Positions 29,125-38,691 are shown, counted from the first letter of the stretch. The stretch: DNA of 64,000 bases from Klebsiella terrigena (GCF_006539725.1 NZ_BJNO01000003.1:1-64000); one strand, 5' to 3'. Numbers and translations are program-made. Notes: generated by a model not told the origin, from the sequence alone.

Positions 29125-29830
29125 GTTTCAGAACCGTTTAGTCGGGACGATTGTGCTGGTGGCGCTGGGGGTCATTATCCTTCCAGGGCTGCTTGACGGT
29201 CAGAAAAAACACTATCAGGATGAGTTTGCGGCGATCCCGCTGGTGCCAAAGCCGGGCGATCGTGATGAGCCTGATATGCTACCGGCGGCAACGCAGGCCT
29301 TGCCTGCCCAGCCTCCGGAAGGGGCGGCAGAAGAGGTGAGGGCCGGAAATGCGGCGGCGCCGTCGCTGGATCCGTCGCGCATCCCGGTAAACAATAACAG
29401 CTTCGATGATGTCCAGGAGCCGGTTGTCGCGCCGAAGCCGCAGCCGAAACCTCAGGCCCAGCCGAAGCCGCAACCTCAGCCGCAGCAGCAGCCTAAGCCG
29501 GTCGAGAAGCCTCAGCAGCCGCAGCAGCAGCAGCAAACTGCCGCCCAGACGCCGGCGCCGAAGCCAGCTGAAATTCCTGCGCCGACTGGCAGAGCCTACG
29601 TGGTGCAGCTGGGCGCGCTGAAGAACGCGGACAAGGTCAACGAAATCGTCGGTAAGCTGCGCTCCTCCGGGTTCAAGGTTTACACGTCGCCTTCAACGCC
29701 GGTGCAGGGGAAAATCACCCGCATTCTGGTTGGCCCTGATGCCTCGAAAGATAAGCTGAAAGGCCAGCTTGGCGATCTGAAGCAGCTGTCGGGTCTGAGC
29801 GGCGTGGTGATGGGATACACGCCAAACTAG
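29114..29830 (+). CDS. dedD: DedD, SPOR-domain cell division protein
   Basis: A 238-residue bitopic inner-membrane protein. One helix lies at about residues 9-27 (LVGTIVLVALGVIILPGLL). A long periplasmic linker is rich in Pro, Gln and Lys (about 105-155, with repeated KPQPQ-type units). The C-terminal SPOR domain (about 160-235, YVVQLGALKNADKVNEIVGK) binds denuded glycan strands at the septum. The start is GTG inside the end of folC. The Gln/Pro linker is richer in glutamine than I recall for E. coli. Confidence 0.95.
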   Translation: MASKFQNRLVGTIVLVALGVIILPGLLDGQKKHYQDEFAAIPLVPKPGDRDEPDMLPAATQALPAQPPEGAAEEVRAGNAAAPSLDPSRIPVNNNSFDDVQEPVVAPKPQPKPQAQPKPQPQPQQQPKPVEKPQQPQQQQQTAAQTPAPKPAEIPAPTGRAYVVQLGALKNADKVNEIVGKLRSSGFKVYTSPSTPVQGKITRILVGPDASKDKLKGQLGDLKQLSGLSGVVMGYTPN

Positions 29831-30014
29831 CCTTGCTATTCAGTCTGATAGCGTTGAAGAACGCCGAGGCTTGTGCCGGGAAAGGAGGTATTCTTCCTTG
29901 CGCGGTCAGGGTCGGGCAGATCGGTGGGCCGTCGGGCCCGCCACCCCGCTTGCTGTCGGCGAGCGAAGGGGCTGAATCCCTTACCTGACGCGCCCTGCAG
30001 AGGCGAAAGGCAGC
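29831..30014 (+). other. GC-rich structured region between dedD and cvpA
   Basis: No convincing protein is encoded. Several hairpins can form, for example GGTGGGC pairing with GCCCGCC around 29918-29940 and CGCTT...GAGCG around 29946-29965. The region ends at a good intrinsic terminator (30015-30047). It is either the 3' untranslated region of the folC-dedD message or a separate small RNA. Confidence 0.35.
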
Positions 30015-30047
30015 ATGGCGTTGAATGTTTTTTCAGCGCCATTTTTA
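30015..30047 (+). terminator. Terminator upstream of the cvpA promoter
   Basis: ATGGCGTTGA/TCAGCGCCAT stem (one G-T pair) with an 8-base loop and a TTTTT tail. It lies 185 bases after dedD and just before the PurR box, isolating cvpA-purF from upstream transcription. Confidence 0.8.
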
Positions 30048-30071
30048 TTTCTGTAGGGCACGGAAATCCCT

Positions 30072-30087
30072 ACGCAAACGTTTTCTT
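30072..30087. promoter_or_regulatory. PurR box upstream of cvpA-purF
   Basis: ACGCAAACGTTTTCTT is essentially the full PurR consensus ACGCAAACGTTTTCNT. It lies about 60 bases before cvpA, as in E. coli, where PurR with hypoxanthine or guanine represses the operon. Confidence 0.93.
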
Positions 30088-30143
30088 TTTCTGTTAGAAT
30101 GCGCCCCGAACCGGACGACAGGGCGTAAAATCGTAGGATGTAT

Positions 30144-30632
30144 ATGGTCTGGATTGATTACGCCATTATTGCGGTGATTGGTTTTTCCTGTCTGGTAAGC
30201 CTGATCCGCGGCTTTGTTCGTGAAGCGTTATCGCTGGTAACCTGGGGATGTGCTTTCTTTGTTGCCAGTCATTACTACACTTACCTGGCTGTCTGGTTCA
30301 CGGGCTTTGAAGACGAAATGGTCCGCAATGGGATTGCTATCGCGATACTGTTTATCGCAACGCTTATCGTCGGCGCTATCGTTAACTACGTGATTAGCGC
30401 ACTGGTAGAGAAAACCGGCCTGTCGGGTACCGACAGGGTGTTAGGGATCTGTTTTGGCGCCCTCCGTGGCGTGCTGATTGTCTCGGCGATCCTGTTCTTT
30501 CTCGATAGTTTTACCGGTATGGCGAAGAGCGAAGACTGGCAAAAGTCGGAGCTTATCCCGCAGTTCAGTTTCGTTATCAGATGGTTTTTTGACTATCTGC
30601 AGAGCTCGTCAAGTTTCTTGCCCAAAGCATAA
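30144..30632 (+). CDS. cvpA: CvpA, membrane protein required for colicin V production
   Basis: A 162-residue inner-membrane protein with four hydrophobic segments, including [35 protein letters not shown] and [16 protein letters not shown]. Named for its requirement in colicin V export in E. coli; its general role seems to concern envelope stress. Start 30144 (MVWIDYAI) is preferred to the ATG two codons upstream by family length and AGGA spacing. First gene of the PurR-controlled cvpA-purF operon, 33 bases before purF. Confidence 0.95.
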   Translation: MVWIDYAIIAVIGFSCLVSLIRGFVREALSLVTWGCAFFVASHYYTYLAVWFTGFEDEMVRNGIAIAILFIATLIVGAIVNYVISALVEKTGLSGTDRVLGICFGALRGVLIVSAILFFLDSFTGMAKSEDWQKSELIPQFSFVIRWFFDYLQSSSSFLPKA

Positions 30633-30665
30633 GCGTTGGGATGTAGCTGAACGAGGAAAAGACGT

Positions 30666-32183
30666 ATGTGCGGTATTGTCGGTATCGCCGGTGTTATGCC
30701 GGTCAACCAGTCGATTTATGACGCGTTAACGGTGCTTCAGCATCGTGGCCAGGATGCCGCAGGCATCATCACCATTGATGCAAATAATTGCTTCCGCTTG
30801 CGTAAGGCAAACGGGCTGGTGAGCGATATTTTTGAGGCTCGCCACATGCAGCGTATGCAGGGCAACATGGGGATCGGCCACGTCCGTTACCCTACGGCTG
30901 GCAGCTCCAGCGCCTCCGAGGCTCAGCCTTTCTACGTTAACTCGCCGTATGGCATTACGTTGGCGCATAACGGTAACCTGACCAACGCGCACGAGCTGCG
31001 TAAAAAGCTGTTTGAAGAAAAACGCCGCCACATCAACACCACCTCCGATTCTGAGATTCTGCTCAATATTTTCGCCAGCGAGCTGGATAACTTCCGCCAT
31101 TATCCGCTAGAAGCCGACAATATCTTTGCGGCAATTGCTGCGACCAATCGGCAGATTCGCGGCGCCTATGCCTGCGTGGCGATGATTATCGGCCACGGTA
31201 TGGTGGCGTTTCGCGATCCGAACGGTATTCGCCCGCTGGTGCTGGGCAAGCGTGATATTGGCGACGGCCGTACCGAGTACATGGTGGCCTCCGAAAGCGT
31301 GGCGCTGGATACGCTGGGCTTTGAGTTCCTGCGCGACGTTGCGCCGGGTGAAGCGGTGTACATCACCGAAAAAGGCCAGCTGTTTACCCGCCAGTGTGCG
31401 GAGAACCCGGTCAGCAACCCGTGCCTCTTTGAGTACGTCTATTTTGCCCGTCCGGACTCCTTCATCGATAAGATCTCCGTCTACAGCGCTCGCGTGAATA
31501 TGGGGACGAAGCTGGGCGAGAAGATTGCCCGCGAGTGGGAAGATCTGGACATTGACGTGGTCATTCCGATTCCGGAAACCTCCTGCGACATCGCGCTGGA
31601 AATTGCCCGTATTCTCGACAAGCCTTATCGTCAGGGCTTCGTTAAAAACCGCTACGTCGGCCGTACTTTTATCATGCCGGGTCAGCAGCTGCGTCGTAAA
31701 TCAGTACGTCGTAAGCTCAACGCTAACCGCGCCGAGTTCCGTGATAAAAACGTCCTGCTGGTCGATGACTCCATCGTTCGCGGCACCACCTCGGAACAGA
31801 TTATCGAGATGGCGCGCGAAGCGGGTGCGAAAAAGGTCTATCTGGCTTCCGCTGCGCCGGAAATTCGCTTCCCGAACGTCTACGGCATCGATATGCCGAC
31901 GGCCACCGAGCTGATCGCTCACGGTCGTGAAGTTGACGAAATTCGGCAGATCATCGGCGCTGACGGCCTAATCTTCCAGGATCTGGACGATCTGATCGAC
32001 GCCGTGCGGGCCGAGAATCCGGATATTCAGCAGTTTGAGTGTTCGGTATTTAATGGCGTGTACGTCACTAAGGACGTCGATCAGCAGTATCTGGATTATC
32101 TCGACTCCCTGCGTAACGACGATGCCAAAGCGGTGCAGCGTCAGAACGAAGTGGAAAACTTAGAGATGCATAACGAAGGCTAA
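30666..32183 (+). CDS. purF: PurF, amidophosphoribosyltransferase
   Basis: A 505-residue enzyme making 5-phosphoribosylamine from PRPP and glutamine, the first committed step of purine synthesis. Cys2 (MCGIVGIAG) becomes the N-terminal nucleophile of the glutaminase domain. The phosphoribosyltransferase domain has the PRPP loop [20 protein letters not shown] near residue 365. A PurR box lies upstream of cvpA, and a strong terminator follows. Confidence 0.98.
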   Translation: MCGIVGIAGVMPVNQSIYDALTVLQHRGQDAAGIITIDANNCFRLRKANGLVSDIFEARHMQRMQGNMGIGHVRYPTAGSSSASEAQPFYVNSPYGITLAHNGNLTNAHELRKKLFEEKRRHINTTSDSEILLNIFASELDNFRHYPLEADNIFAAIAATNRQIRGAYACVAMIIGHGMVAFRDPNGIRPLVLGKRDIGDGRTEYMVASESVALDTLGFEFLRDVAPGEAVYITEKGQLFTRQCAENPVSNPCLFEYVYFARPDSFIDKISVYSARVNMGTKLGEKIAREWEDLDIDVVIPIPETSCDIALEIARILDKPYRQGFVKNRYVGRTFIMPGQQLRRKSVRRKLNANRAEFRDKNVLLVDDSIVRGTTSEQIIEMAREAGAKKVYLASAAPEIRFPNVYGIDMPTATELIAHGREVDEIRQIIGADGLIFQDLDDLIDAVRAENPDIQQFECSVFNGVYVTKDVDQQYLDYLDSLRNDDAKAVQRQNEVENLEMHNEG

Positions 32184-32200
32184 ACCGCGCCTTTGTTGTC

Positions 32201-32235
32201 AAAGCCCGCCGTCGGCAGACTGCGGGCTTTTTGTT
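32201..32235 (+). terminator. purF terminator
   Basis: A perfect 9-bp stem AAAGCCCGC/GCGGGCTTT with a 12-base loop, followed by TTTGTTTTT, starts 18 bases after the purF stop. Confidence 0.9.
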
Positions 32236-32324
32236 TTTCGGGCCGCGGTTAGCGGGCCACCGGACTTGCGTCCGATGCTATAATCCGGCAAAGTCTGCGA
32301 CTCTAAGCAGAAGGGGCAACCATC

Positions 32325-32894
32325 GTGAAACGACTTATCATTGGAATTTCTGGCGCCAGCGGTGCCGTTTACGGCGTGCGGCTGCTCCAGATATTGCGCG
32401 ATGTCGCGGATGTTGAAACCCATCTGATCATGAGCCAGGCGGCGCGGCAGACTTTGGCGCTGGAGACCGACTACTCGCTGCGTGAAGTTCAGGGGCTGGC
32501 TGACGTCGTCCACGATGCCCGCGACATCGCCGCCAGCATCTCTTCCGGCTCGTTTAAAACGGCCGGGATGGTGATACTACCCTGCTCGATGAAAACGCTT
32601 TCAGGCATTGTTCATAGCTACACCGATGGTCTGCTGACCCGGGCGGCGGACGTGGTGCTGAAAGAGCGTCGTCCGCTGGTGCTCTGCGTGCGCGAAACGC
32701 CGTTCCACCTCGGACACCTGCGTCTGCTGGTCCAGGCGGCGGAAATGGGCGCGGTAATCATGCCCCCGGTGCCGGCCTTCTATCACCGCCCGCAAACCCT
32801 GGATGACGTGATCAATCAGACGGTCAATCGCGTTATCGATCAGTTCGATATCACGCTGCCGCAGGACCTGTTTGCCCGCTGGCAGGGGGCCTGA
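32325..32894 (+). CDS. ubiX: UbiX, flavin prenyltransferase
   Basis: A 189-residue enzyme that attaches dimethylallyl phosphate to FMN, making the prenylated flavin used by the decarboxylase UbiD in ubiquinone synthesis. Seen: the flavin-binding start RLIIGISGASGAVYGVRLLQ, SSGSFKTAGMVILPCSMKTL, and LCVRETPFHLGHLRLLVQAA. The start is GTG 32325 with AAGGGG upstream. It follows the purF terminator, so it is probably transcribed separately. Confidence 0.97.
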   Translation: MKRLIIGISGASGAVYGVRLLQILRDVADVETHLIMSQAARQTLALETDYSLREVQGLADVVHDARDIAASISSGSFKTAGMVILPCSMKTLSGIVHSYTDGLLTRAADVVLKERRPLVLCVRETPFHLGHLRLLVQAAEMGAVIMPPVPAFYHRPQTLDDVINQTVNRVIDQFDITLPQDLFARWQGA

Positions 32895-32927
32895 TCGCGC
32901 GCTAAAATAGTGCGCTTTATGATTCTT

Positions 32928-32944
32928 TGCGCCCAGATGGTGCA
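32928..32944. promoter_or_regulatory. NtrC-like site upstream of argT
   Basis: TGCGCC-N5-GGTGCA differs from the NtrC consensus TGCACC-N5-GGTGCA at one base. It is about 160 bases before the sigma-54 promoter, a normal enhancer distance. Confidence 0.7.
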
Positions 32945-33099
32945 ATTTTGTCGCCCCGATCAAATCCTCAACATTTAATTTGTTTTTTTGCGTTTCGACG
33001 CTGCGGTTTCTCCGTTAATACTGGTATCTTCCCTTTCAAGACAATCCTGCAACTTTATATTAACAAATTTAACGCTGTTTCCAGCACGCACTGAGAAAA

Positions 33100-33115
33100 T
33101 GGCACAAAAACTGCA
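33100..33115 (+). promoter_or_regulatory. Sigma-54 promoter of argT
   Basis: TGGCACAAAAACTGCA carries the GG-N10-GC spacing of RpoN promoters, with one mismatch to TTGC in the -12 element. It lies 71-86 bases before argT. Nitrogen-controlled transcription of argT is known in Salmonella and E. coli. Confidence 0.8.
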
Positions 33116-33185
33116 GGATACGTCGGCACTACACATAACTAAACAACGCACCGCATAACAACATCACGACACTTAAGGGTATTGT

Positions 33186-33968
33186 ATGAAGAAGACGATC
33201 CTGGCCCTCTCTTTAATTATGGGAATTAGCAGTGCTTCCAGCGTCTTTGCAGCTCTGCCGCAAAGCATCCGCATCGGTACCGATGCCACCTACGCGCCAT
33301 TCTCCTCTAAGGATGCCAAAGGTGATTTCGTCGGCTTTGACATCGATTTGGGTAACGAACTCTGTTCGCGTATCAAGGTAAAATGTACCTGGGTAGGGAG
33401 TGATTTTGATTCACTGATCCCGTCGCTGAAGGCGAAGAAAATTGACGCCATCATCTCTTCATTATCGATTACCGAAAAACGTCAGCAGGAAATTGCCTTC
33501 TCTGACAAGCTTTATGCCGCAGACTCCCGTCTGATTGCGCCGAAAGGCTCCTCCATCCAGCCGACCCTGGAGTCGCTGAAGGGCAAACACGTCGGCGTGC
33601 TGCAGGGCTCTACTCAGGAGTCTTACGGTAACGAACGCTGGCGCAGTAAAGGCGTTGACGTGGTGGCCTATCAGAACCAGGACCTGATCTACTCTGACCT
33701 CGCCGCCGGCCGCCTTGACGCCGCGCTGCAGGATGAAGTGGCCGCCAGCGAAGGGTTCCTCAAACAGCCTGCCGGCAAAGATTTCGCCTTCGCCGGTCCC
33801 TCAGTCAAAGACAAACAGTTCTTCGGTGATGGCACCGGTATTGGCCTGCGCAAGGCGGATGGCGAGCTGAAAGCTGCCTTCGACAAAGCGTTGGGTGAAA
33901 TGCGTAAAGACGGCACCTACGACAAGATGGCGAAGAAGTACTTCGACTTTAACGTTTACGGTGACTAA
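33186..33968 (+). CDS. argT: ArgT, lysine/arginine/ornithine-binding periplasmic protein
   Basis: A 260-residue solute-binding protein with a cleaved signal peptide ([22 protein letters not shown], then [10 protein letters not shown]). It matches the family 3 type that delivers basic amino acids to HisQMP. Conserved ligand-pocket features include [36 protein letters not shown] and [10 protein letters not shown]. It is a close paralogue of HisJ, encoded next. It has its own nitrogen-type promoter, and a GC-rich hairpin separates it from hisJ. Confidence 0.96.
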   Translation: MKKTILALSLIMGISSASSVFAALPQSIRIGTDATYAPFSSKDAKGDFVGFDIDLGNELCSRIKVKCTWVGSDFDSLIPSLKAKKIDAIISSLSITEKRQQEIAFSDKLYAADSRLIAPKGSSIQPTLESLKGKHVGVLQGSTQESYGNERWRSKGVDVVAYQNQDLIYSDLAAGRLDAALQDEVAASEGFLKQPAGKDFAFAGPSVKDKQFFGDGTGIGLRKADGELKAAFDKALGEMRKDGTYDKMAKKYFDFNVYGD

Positions 33969-33977
33969 GCATGCCGT

Positions 33978-33997
33978 GGGCCCGGTATACCGGGCCC
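33978..33997. terminator. Perfect palindrome between argT and hisJ
   Basis: GGGCCCGGTATACCGGGCCC, a perfect 20-base palindrome 9 bases after the argT stop and followed by TTT. It is probably a partial terminator or mRNA stabiliser setting the ratio of argT to hisJQMP transcripts. Confidence 0.6.
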
Positions 33998-34213
33998 TTT
34001 AGCGTAGTGATAGCTATCAATGCCCCTTATTGGTGCATTCGTCGTATCGGCGTCTCATTTTGGTGCGAAAAATGCATAGTTAAGCGTTTCTGATGCGAAA
34101 AAATTTGCTCCCCGGCGCAGAATGTTTTGCCATATCGGGGAGAAAAGTGGCACGATAACTGGCTTAAGTACTTCTAATAAACCCATTAGAATGACAGTTT
34201 GTTGAGGATAGTT

Positions 34214-34996
34214 ATGAAAAAACTGGCGTTGTCTCTTTCTTTAGCGCTGGCCCTTTCCAGCGTTTCCACGGTATTCGCAGCAATTCCGCAAAAGGTTCGT
34301 ATCGGTACAGATCCCACTTATGCCCCGTTTGAATCGAAAAATGCGCAGGGTGAGTTGATTGGTTTTGACATCGATCTGGCCAAAGAGCTGTGTAAGCGCA
34401 TCAATACGCAATGTACCTTCGTTGAAAACCCGCTGGACGCGCTGATCCCCTCTTTAAAAGCGAAGAAAATCGATGCGATTATGTCTTCGCTTTCTATTAC
34501 TGAAAAACGCCAGCAGGAAATTGCCTTCACCGACAAACTTTATGCCGCCGATTCCCGCCTGGTGGTGAAAAAGGGCAGCGATATCACGCCGGATCTGACT
34601 CGTCTGAAGGGCAAGCGTATCGGCGTGCTGCAGGGCACAACCCAGGAAACTTACGGCAACGAGCACTGGGCGCCAAAAGGGATTGAGATTGTCTCCTATC
34701 AGGGCCAGGACAATATCTATTCCGACCTGACCGCTGGCCGCATTGACGCTGCGTTCCAGGATGAAGTGGCCGCCAGCGAAGGCTTCCTCAAGCAGCCGGT
34801 AGGTAAAGACTATCAGTTCGGCGGCCCGTCCATTAAGGACGAGAAGCTGTTTGGCGTCGGTACCGGCATGGGCCTGCGTAAAGACGACAACGAGCTGCGC
34901 GAAGCGCTGAACAAAGCCTTCGCTGAAATGCGCAAAGATGGCACCTACGACAAGCTGGCGAAAAAATATTTCGATTTTAACGTGTACGGCGACTAA
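34214..34996 (+). CDS. hisJ: HisJ, histidine-binding periplasmic protein
   Basis: A 260-residue solute-binding protein with signal peptide [20 protein letters not shown] ending FAA before [10 protein letters not shown]. It binds L-histidine and passes it to HisQMP. It is strongly similar to ArgT ([33 protein letters not shown]), indicating an old tandem duplication. Start 34214 is chosen over 34199 because the signal peptide begins there and GAGGATAG precedes it. First gene of hisJQMP. Confidence 0.96.
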   Translation: MKKLALSLSLALALSSVSTVFAAIPQKVRIGTDPTYAPFESKNAQGELIGFDIDLAKELCKRINTQCTFVENPLDALIPSLKAKKIDAIMSSLSITEKRQQEIAFTDKLYAADSRLVVKKGSDITPDLTRLKGKRIGVLQGTTQETYGNEHWAPKGIEIVSYQGQDNIYSDLTAGRIDAAFQDEVAASEGFLKQPVGKDYQFGGPSIKDEKLFGVGTGMGLRKDDNELREALNKAFAEMRKDGTYDKLAKKYFDFNVYGD

Positions 34997-35062
34997 CCAT
35001 CACGCGTACGCCACCGCGCGTCTCTTTGCGCGCGGTGGTCGATGATAGACAGGGCAGACAGC

Positions 35063-35749
35063 ATGCTGTACGGGTTTTCACAGGTAATATTGCAGGGCGC
35101 TCTTGTCACGCTGGAGCTGGCCCTTAGTTCGGTTGTGCTGGCGGTCCTGATTGGTCTGGCCGGCGCCGGCGCGAAGCTATCGAGCAATCGACCGCTGGCG
35201 CTGGTATTTGAAGGCTACACCACCTTAATTCGCGGCGTGCCGGATCTGGTGCTGATGCTGCTGATTTTCTACGGGCTGCAGATCGCGCTGAACACGCTCA
35301 CCGATGCGCTGGGAATGTCGCAGTTTGATATCGACCCGATGATTGCGGGCATCATCACGCTGGGCTTTATCTACGGCGCGTACTTTACGGAAACCTTCCG
35401 TGGCGCTTTCCTCGCGGTACCGAAAGGACATATCGAAGCGGCGACCGCCTTTGGTTTCAGCGGCGGGCAGACGTTCCGGCGCATTCTATTCCCGGCGATG
35501 ATGCGCTATGCGCTGCCGGGGATCGGCAACAACTGGCAGGTTATCCTGAAAGCCACGGCGCTGGTTTCGCTGCTGGGGCTGGAGGATGTGGTGAAAGCGA
35601 CGCAGCTGGCGGGGAAAAGCACCTGGCAGCCGTTCTATTTTGCCATCGTCTGTGGCCTGATTTATCTCGTATTTACAACGATTTCCAATGGTGTGCTGCT
35701 GCTGCTTGAACGCCGTTATACCGTGGGCGTGAAGAGGGCTGACCTGTGA
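35063..35749 (+). CDS. hisQ: HisQ, histidine/basic amino acid ABC permease
   Basis: A 228-residue inner-membrane permease with about five helices. The cytoplasmic EAA loop, which contacts HisP, reads GHIEAATAFGFSGGQTFRRI. It forms a heterodimer with HisM. Start 35063 (MLYGFSQVIL) is chosen over an in-frame ATG at 35042 by family length. Its stop TGA overlaps the GTG start of hisM. Confidence 0.96.
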   Translation: MLYGFSQVILQGALVTLELALSSVVLAVLIGLAGAGAKLSSNRPLALVFEGYTTLIRGVPDLVLMLLIFYGLQIALNTLTDALGMSQFDIDPMIAGIITLGFIYGAYFTETFRGAFLAVPKGHIEAATAFGFSGGQTFRRILFPAMMRYALPGIGNNWQVILKATALVSLLGLEDVVKATQLAGKSTWQPFYFAIVCGLIYLVFTTISNGVLLLLERRYTVGVKRADL

Positions 35750-36462
35750 TTGAGATTATTCAGGAGTACTGGAAATCCCTGCTGTGGACCGACGGCTACC
35801 GCTTTACCGGCGTCGCCATCACGCTGTGGCTGTTAATCTCCTCGGTGGTGATGGGCGGCGTGCTGGCGATTTTTCTCGCCATCGGGCGCGTCTCCAGCAA
35901 TAAGTACATTCAGTTTCCGATCTGGCTTTTTACCTATATTTTCCGCGGCACGCCGCTCTACGTGCAGCTGCTGGTGTTTTACTCCGGTATGTATACGCTG
36001 GAAATTGTCAAAGGTACCGAGCTGCTGAACGCCTTCTTCCGCAGCGGCCTGAACTGCACGGTGCTGGCGCTAACGCTGAATACCTGTGCCTATACGACGG
36101 AGATTTTTGCCGGGGCAATTCGTTCGGTTCCCGCCGGTGAAATTGAGGCGGCGCGGGCGTATGGTTTTTCATCGGCCAAACTGTATCGCTGCATTATTCT
36201 CCCCTCCGCGCTGCGCATCGCGCTGCCGGCGTACAGTAATGAAGTGATTCTGATGCTGCACTCCACCGCGCTGGCCTTTACCGCCACGGTGCCGGATCTG
36301 CTGAAAATTGCCCGTGATATTAACTCGGCGACCTATCAGCCGTTTACCGCCTTCGGCATTGCCGCGGTGCTGTACTTAATTATCTCGTATGTGCTGATTA
36401 GCCTGTTCCGCAAGGCGGAAAAGCGCTGGTTGCAGCATATAAAACCTTCTTCGACGCACTGA
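35746..36462 (+). CDS. hisM: HisM, histidine/basic amino acid ABC permease
   Basis: A 238-residue permease partner of HisQ. The EAA loop is [20 protein letters not shown]. Hydrophobic segments include [20 protein letters not shown] and [15 protein letters not shown]. The GTG start overlaps the end of hisQ by 4 bases, so translation is coupled. Nearly every position I recall from E. coli HisM is kept in the middle third ([20 protein letters not shown]). Confidence 0.96.
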   Translation: MIEIIQEYWKSLLWTDGYRFTGVAITLWLLISSVVMGGVLAIFLAIGRVSSNKYIQFPIWLFTYIFRGTPLYVQLLVFYSGMYTLEIVKGTELLNAFFRSGLNCTVLALTLNTCAYTTEIFAGAIRSVPAGEIEAARAYGFSSAKLYRCIILPSALRIALPAYSNEVILMLHSTALAFTATVPDLLKIARDINSATYQPFTAFGIAAVLYLIISYVLISLFRKAEKRWLQHIKPSSTH

Positions 36463-36469
36463 GAACGCC

Positions 36470-37243
36470 ATGTCCGACAATAAATTAAACGTTATCGATC
36501 TTCATAAACGTTACGGCGAGCATGAGGTACTGAAAGGTGTCTCGATGCGGGCAGAAGCCGGGGACGTTATCAGCATCATCGGCTCATCGGGTTCCGGTAA
36601 AAGTACCTTTTTGCGCTGTATTAACTTCCTTGAGAAACCGAGCGAAGGCACGATTGTGGTGAGCGGGCAGAATATTGGCCTGGTGCGCGACAAGGATGGT
36701 CAGCTTAAGGTTGCGGATAAAAACCAGCTGCGCCTGCTGCGCACCCGTCTGACGATGGTATTCCAGCATTTCAACCTGTGGAGCCATATGACGGTGCTGG
36801 AAAACGTCATGGAAGCGCCCATTCAGGTGCTGGGGCTGAGCAAGCAGGAAGCGCGAGTGCGGGCAGAGAAGTACCTGGCGAAAGTCGGCATTGACGAGCG
36901 TCAGCAGATCAAATATCCGGTGCATCTCTCCGGCGGTCAGCAGCAGCGCGTTTCCATTGCGCGCGCGCTGGCGATGGAGCCTGAAGTCCTTCTGTTCGAC
37001 GAACCGACCTCCGCGCTCGACCCTGAGCTGGTGGGAGAAGTGCTGCGCATTATGCAGCAGCTGGCGGAAGAGGGGAAAACGATGGTGGTGGTGACGCACG
37101 AAATGGGCTTTGCCCGCCACGTTTCCTCGCACGTTATTTTCCTTCATCAGGGCAAAATTGAAGAGGAAGGCCATCCTGATGAGCTTTTCGGTAATCCGAA
37201 AAGCCCGCGTCTGCAGCAGTTCCTCAAGGGTTCGTTGAAGTAA
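36470..37243 (+). CDS. hisP: HisP, histidine/basic amino acid ABC ATPase
   Basis: A 257-residue ATPase that drives HisQM. Walker A is GSSGSGKST (residues 38-46), the signature LSGGQQQR is at 153-160, Walker B FDEPTS at 176-181, and the switch His lies in [13 protein letters not shown]. It starts 7 bases after hisM and ends the operon; a hairpin without T run lies at 37255-37280. Confidence 0.97.
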   Translation: MSDNKLNVIDLHKRYGEHEVLKGVSMRAEAGDVISIIGSSGSGKSTFLRCINFLEKPSEGTIVVSGQNIGLVRDKDGQLKVADKNQLRLLRTRLTMVFQHFNLWSHMTVLENVMEAPIQVLGLSKQEARVRAEKYLAKVGIDERQQIKYPVHLSGGQQQRVSIARALAMEPEVLLFDEPTSALDPELVGEVLRIMQQLAEEGKTMVVVTHEMGFARHVSSHVIFLHQGKIEEEGHPDELFGNPKSPRLQQFLKGSLK

Positions 37244-37254
37244 ATTTCACGCTC

Positions 37255-37280
37255 TCCCGGCGGGGTTAACCCTGCCGGGA
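37255..37280. terminator. Hairpin between hisP and the GNAT gene
   Basis: Inverted repeat TCCCGGC...GCCGGGA with inner GGGGTT/AACCCT pairing, between convergent genes. There is no T run, so termination strength is uncertain. Confidence 0.5.
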
Positions 37281-37285
37281 CAGGA

Positions 37286-37783
37286 TCAGCGCTCCAGGCG
37301 ATAGATCCAGTCATCGTAGTCAACGCCGTCCAGATGCCAGGCCTTTTCGAGGATCTGGATCCGCCGGAAACCGTGCTTTTCCAGCAGCCGCGAAGAACCT
37401 GAATTATCCCCGATGACCCACGCATTAATCGCGTTAACGCCGAGCCGGGCAAATCCATAGCGGCAAACCGCCTCCAGCGCTTCGCTGGCATAGCCATTCC
37501 CCTGAGCCTCAGGCAACAGGGCGTAGCCGACGTCGGCTTCGTGCGGATTTTTACTGCTGATGCGCAGGCCGATGTCGCCAAGAGCCTCGCCGCGGCTATC
37601 GCGTAGCACGAATACGCCGGATGCCTCACGCCGCGCATCGAAGACGTTTCGCAGCGCTTTCTCGTCAAGGATTGGCCCCATAAAGCGCATCACCTGAGGG
37701 TCGCTGCGCAGGCGCAGGAAAAAGGGCCAGTCGGATTCGGTGAACGGGGAGAGCAGCAGGCGCGAGGTGGTTAGCGTAATCAT
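37286..37783 (-). CDS. GNAT family N-acetyltransferase
   Basis: A 165-residue acetyltransferase of the RimJ/RimL-like branch. TSRLLLSPFTESDWPFFLRL is the usual N-terminus. The acetyl-CoA loop is LLPEAQGNGYASEALEAVCR (Q-x-x-G-x-A/G), and GDNSGSSRLLEKHGFRRI is the typical C-terminal motif. The acceptor is unknown and could be a protein N-terminus or a small molecule. It is not part of the E. coli K-12 locus as I recall it. It converges on hisP and lies 85 bases after the HTH gene on the same strand. Confidence 0.88.
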   Translation of the reverse strand: MITLTTSRLLLSPFTESDWPFFLRLRSDPQVMRFMGPILDEKALRNVFDARREASGVFVLRDSRGEALGDIGLRISSKNPHEADVGYALLPEAQGNGYASEALEAVCRYGFARLGVNAINAWVIGDNSGSSRLLEKHGFRRIQILEKAWHLDGVDYDDWIYRLER

Positions 37784-37868
37784 AAGCGGGCCATGACGGA
37801 GGATCGTCCGTTAACCTTAACACCAGAAAGTCCCGGATAACACGATCCTGTCCCGATCGTTGCGGCGG

Positions 37869-38435
37869 TTACCCGGCGGCCGGTGAGGCTGGCTGCAGCT
37901 TGTCGAGCCCATGAAAATAGTGCATCACGGTTTCGCTCTGCTGAGAGGCCCGCAGCTGCAGGGCCAGATTCAGGCTGTCGAGGACTTCCGCGTGTACCAC
38001 CAGCGGTGAGTCTGCCGCAATTCTTGCTTCCGCGACCAGCCAGCTGACAATGGTTTTCCAGCGCCACAGCGGCGAGTTGCCTTTTACGCGCTGTACGGGG
38101 CCGGGGAATTTGCCGGAGCCGCGCGCCCCGTCTTTCAGCAGGGCAACGGCCTGTCGTGAAAGACCGGTGAGTTCGGCGATATCGCTTAGGCCCACCAGCG
38201 TGGCGTCAACGGACTCGACCCGGGCGTTCAGCTTCGATGCGGATTCGATGTTATCGATGGCAGACAGAATCGCCCGTTCGAGGGATTCGCTTTCGCGATC
38301 GAACTCCAGATACACCGCCGTTCCGTAAAAACAAACCAGCGCGTCGGCACAGCCGGCGCGATACAGCGCGTCCTCGAGATCTGGCGTGTGGGCGCTAACG
38401 CCTGAAAGCGTCAGGGTAAAGTTATAGAGGGTCAT
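37869..38435 (-). CDS. HTH DNA-binding protein, probable antitoxin/autoregulator
   Basis: A 188-residue protein. Residues 1-75 form a mixed alpha/beta domain (YNFTLTLSGVSAHTPDLEDA, YLEFDRESESLERAILSAID). A helix-turn-helix follows at about 83-101 (LSDIAELTGLSRQAVALLKD), then SPLWRWKTIVSWLV, as in MerR/Xre-like regulators. Its ATG overlaps the stop of the upstream 86-codon reading frame (ATGA), so the two genes form a translationally coupled pair. A perfect 7-base inverted repeat at 38719-38736 lies before the pair. By arrangement this resembles a toxin-antitoxin operon with the toxin first. I recall homologous pairs in other proteobacteria but no established name or target. Confidence 0.7.
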   Translation of the reverse strand: MTLYNFTLTLSGVSAHTPDLEDALYRAGCADALVCFYGTAVYLEFDRESESLERAILSAIDNIESASKLNARVESVDATLVGLSDIAELTGLSRQAVALLKDGARGSGKFPGPVQRVKGNSPLWRWKTIVSWLVAEARIAADSPLVVHAEVLDSLNLALQLRASQQSETVMHYFHGLDKLQPASPAAG

Positions 38436-38691
38436 AGTTTGCGCTCCTTATGATTAAACCAGGCCGTCGACGTTGAACGACAGCGGTCGACCATCCTGAT
38501 AATTTGCCTCGCGTGGTTCTCGGGAACGGCAGGAGTAGACCAGATGCTCATCATGTGTTCGCGATGATTGGCCGTACCGCACCTGAGCCGTCCGAAGCAG
38601 TGCGCGCTTTTCCCACCAGCAATAAAAATCCACCCCGGGCGCGAGCATAGTCGATGGCTGCCCTAATGTGCTTATCCGGATGTTCCTTCAT
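38432..38691 (-). pseudogene. Frameshifted small HicA-like partner gene
   Basis: From ATG 38691 the frame reads MKEHPDKHIRAAIDYARARG, then loses meaning. A one-base loss near 38630-38640 explains it: the next frame continues WIFIAGGKSAHCFGRLRCG, then TANHREHMMSIWSTPAVPEN and HARQIIRMVDRC, and stops on the ATGA overlap with the HTH gene. The 260-base span is one base short of 87 codons. The restored product would be an 86-residue basic protein with several His residues, reminiscent of HicA-type mRNA-interferase toxins in size and place. That comparison is inference. As sequenced it is inactive, unless a sequencing error or programmed shift is involved. Confidence 0.65.

Noticed and set aside
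29279-29621. Arg/Leu- and Ser/Arg-rich frames within dedD
   Set aside because: They are shadows of the repetitive Pro/Gln/Lys linker of DedD.
34148-34163. Sigma-54-like promoter before hisJ (TGGCAC...CTGGC)
   Set aside because: The spacing from GG to GC is 11 instead of the required 10 bases.
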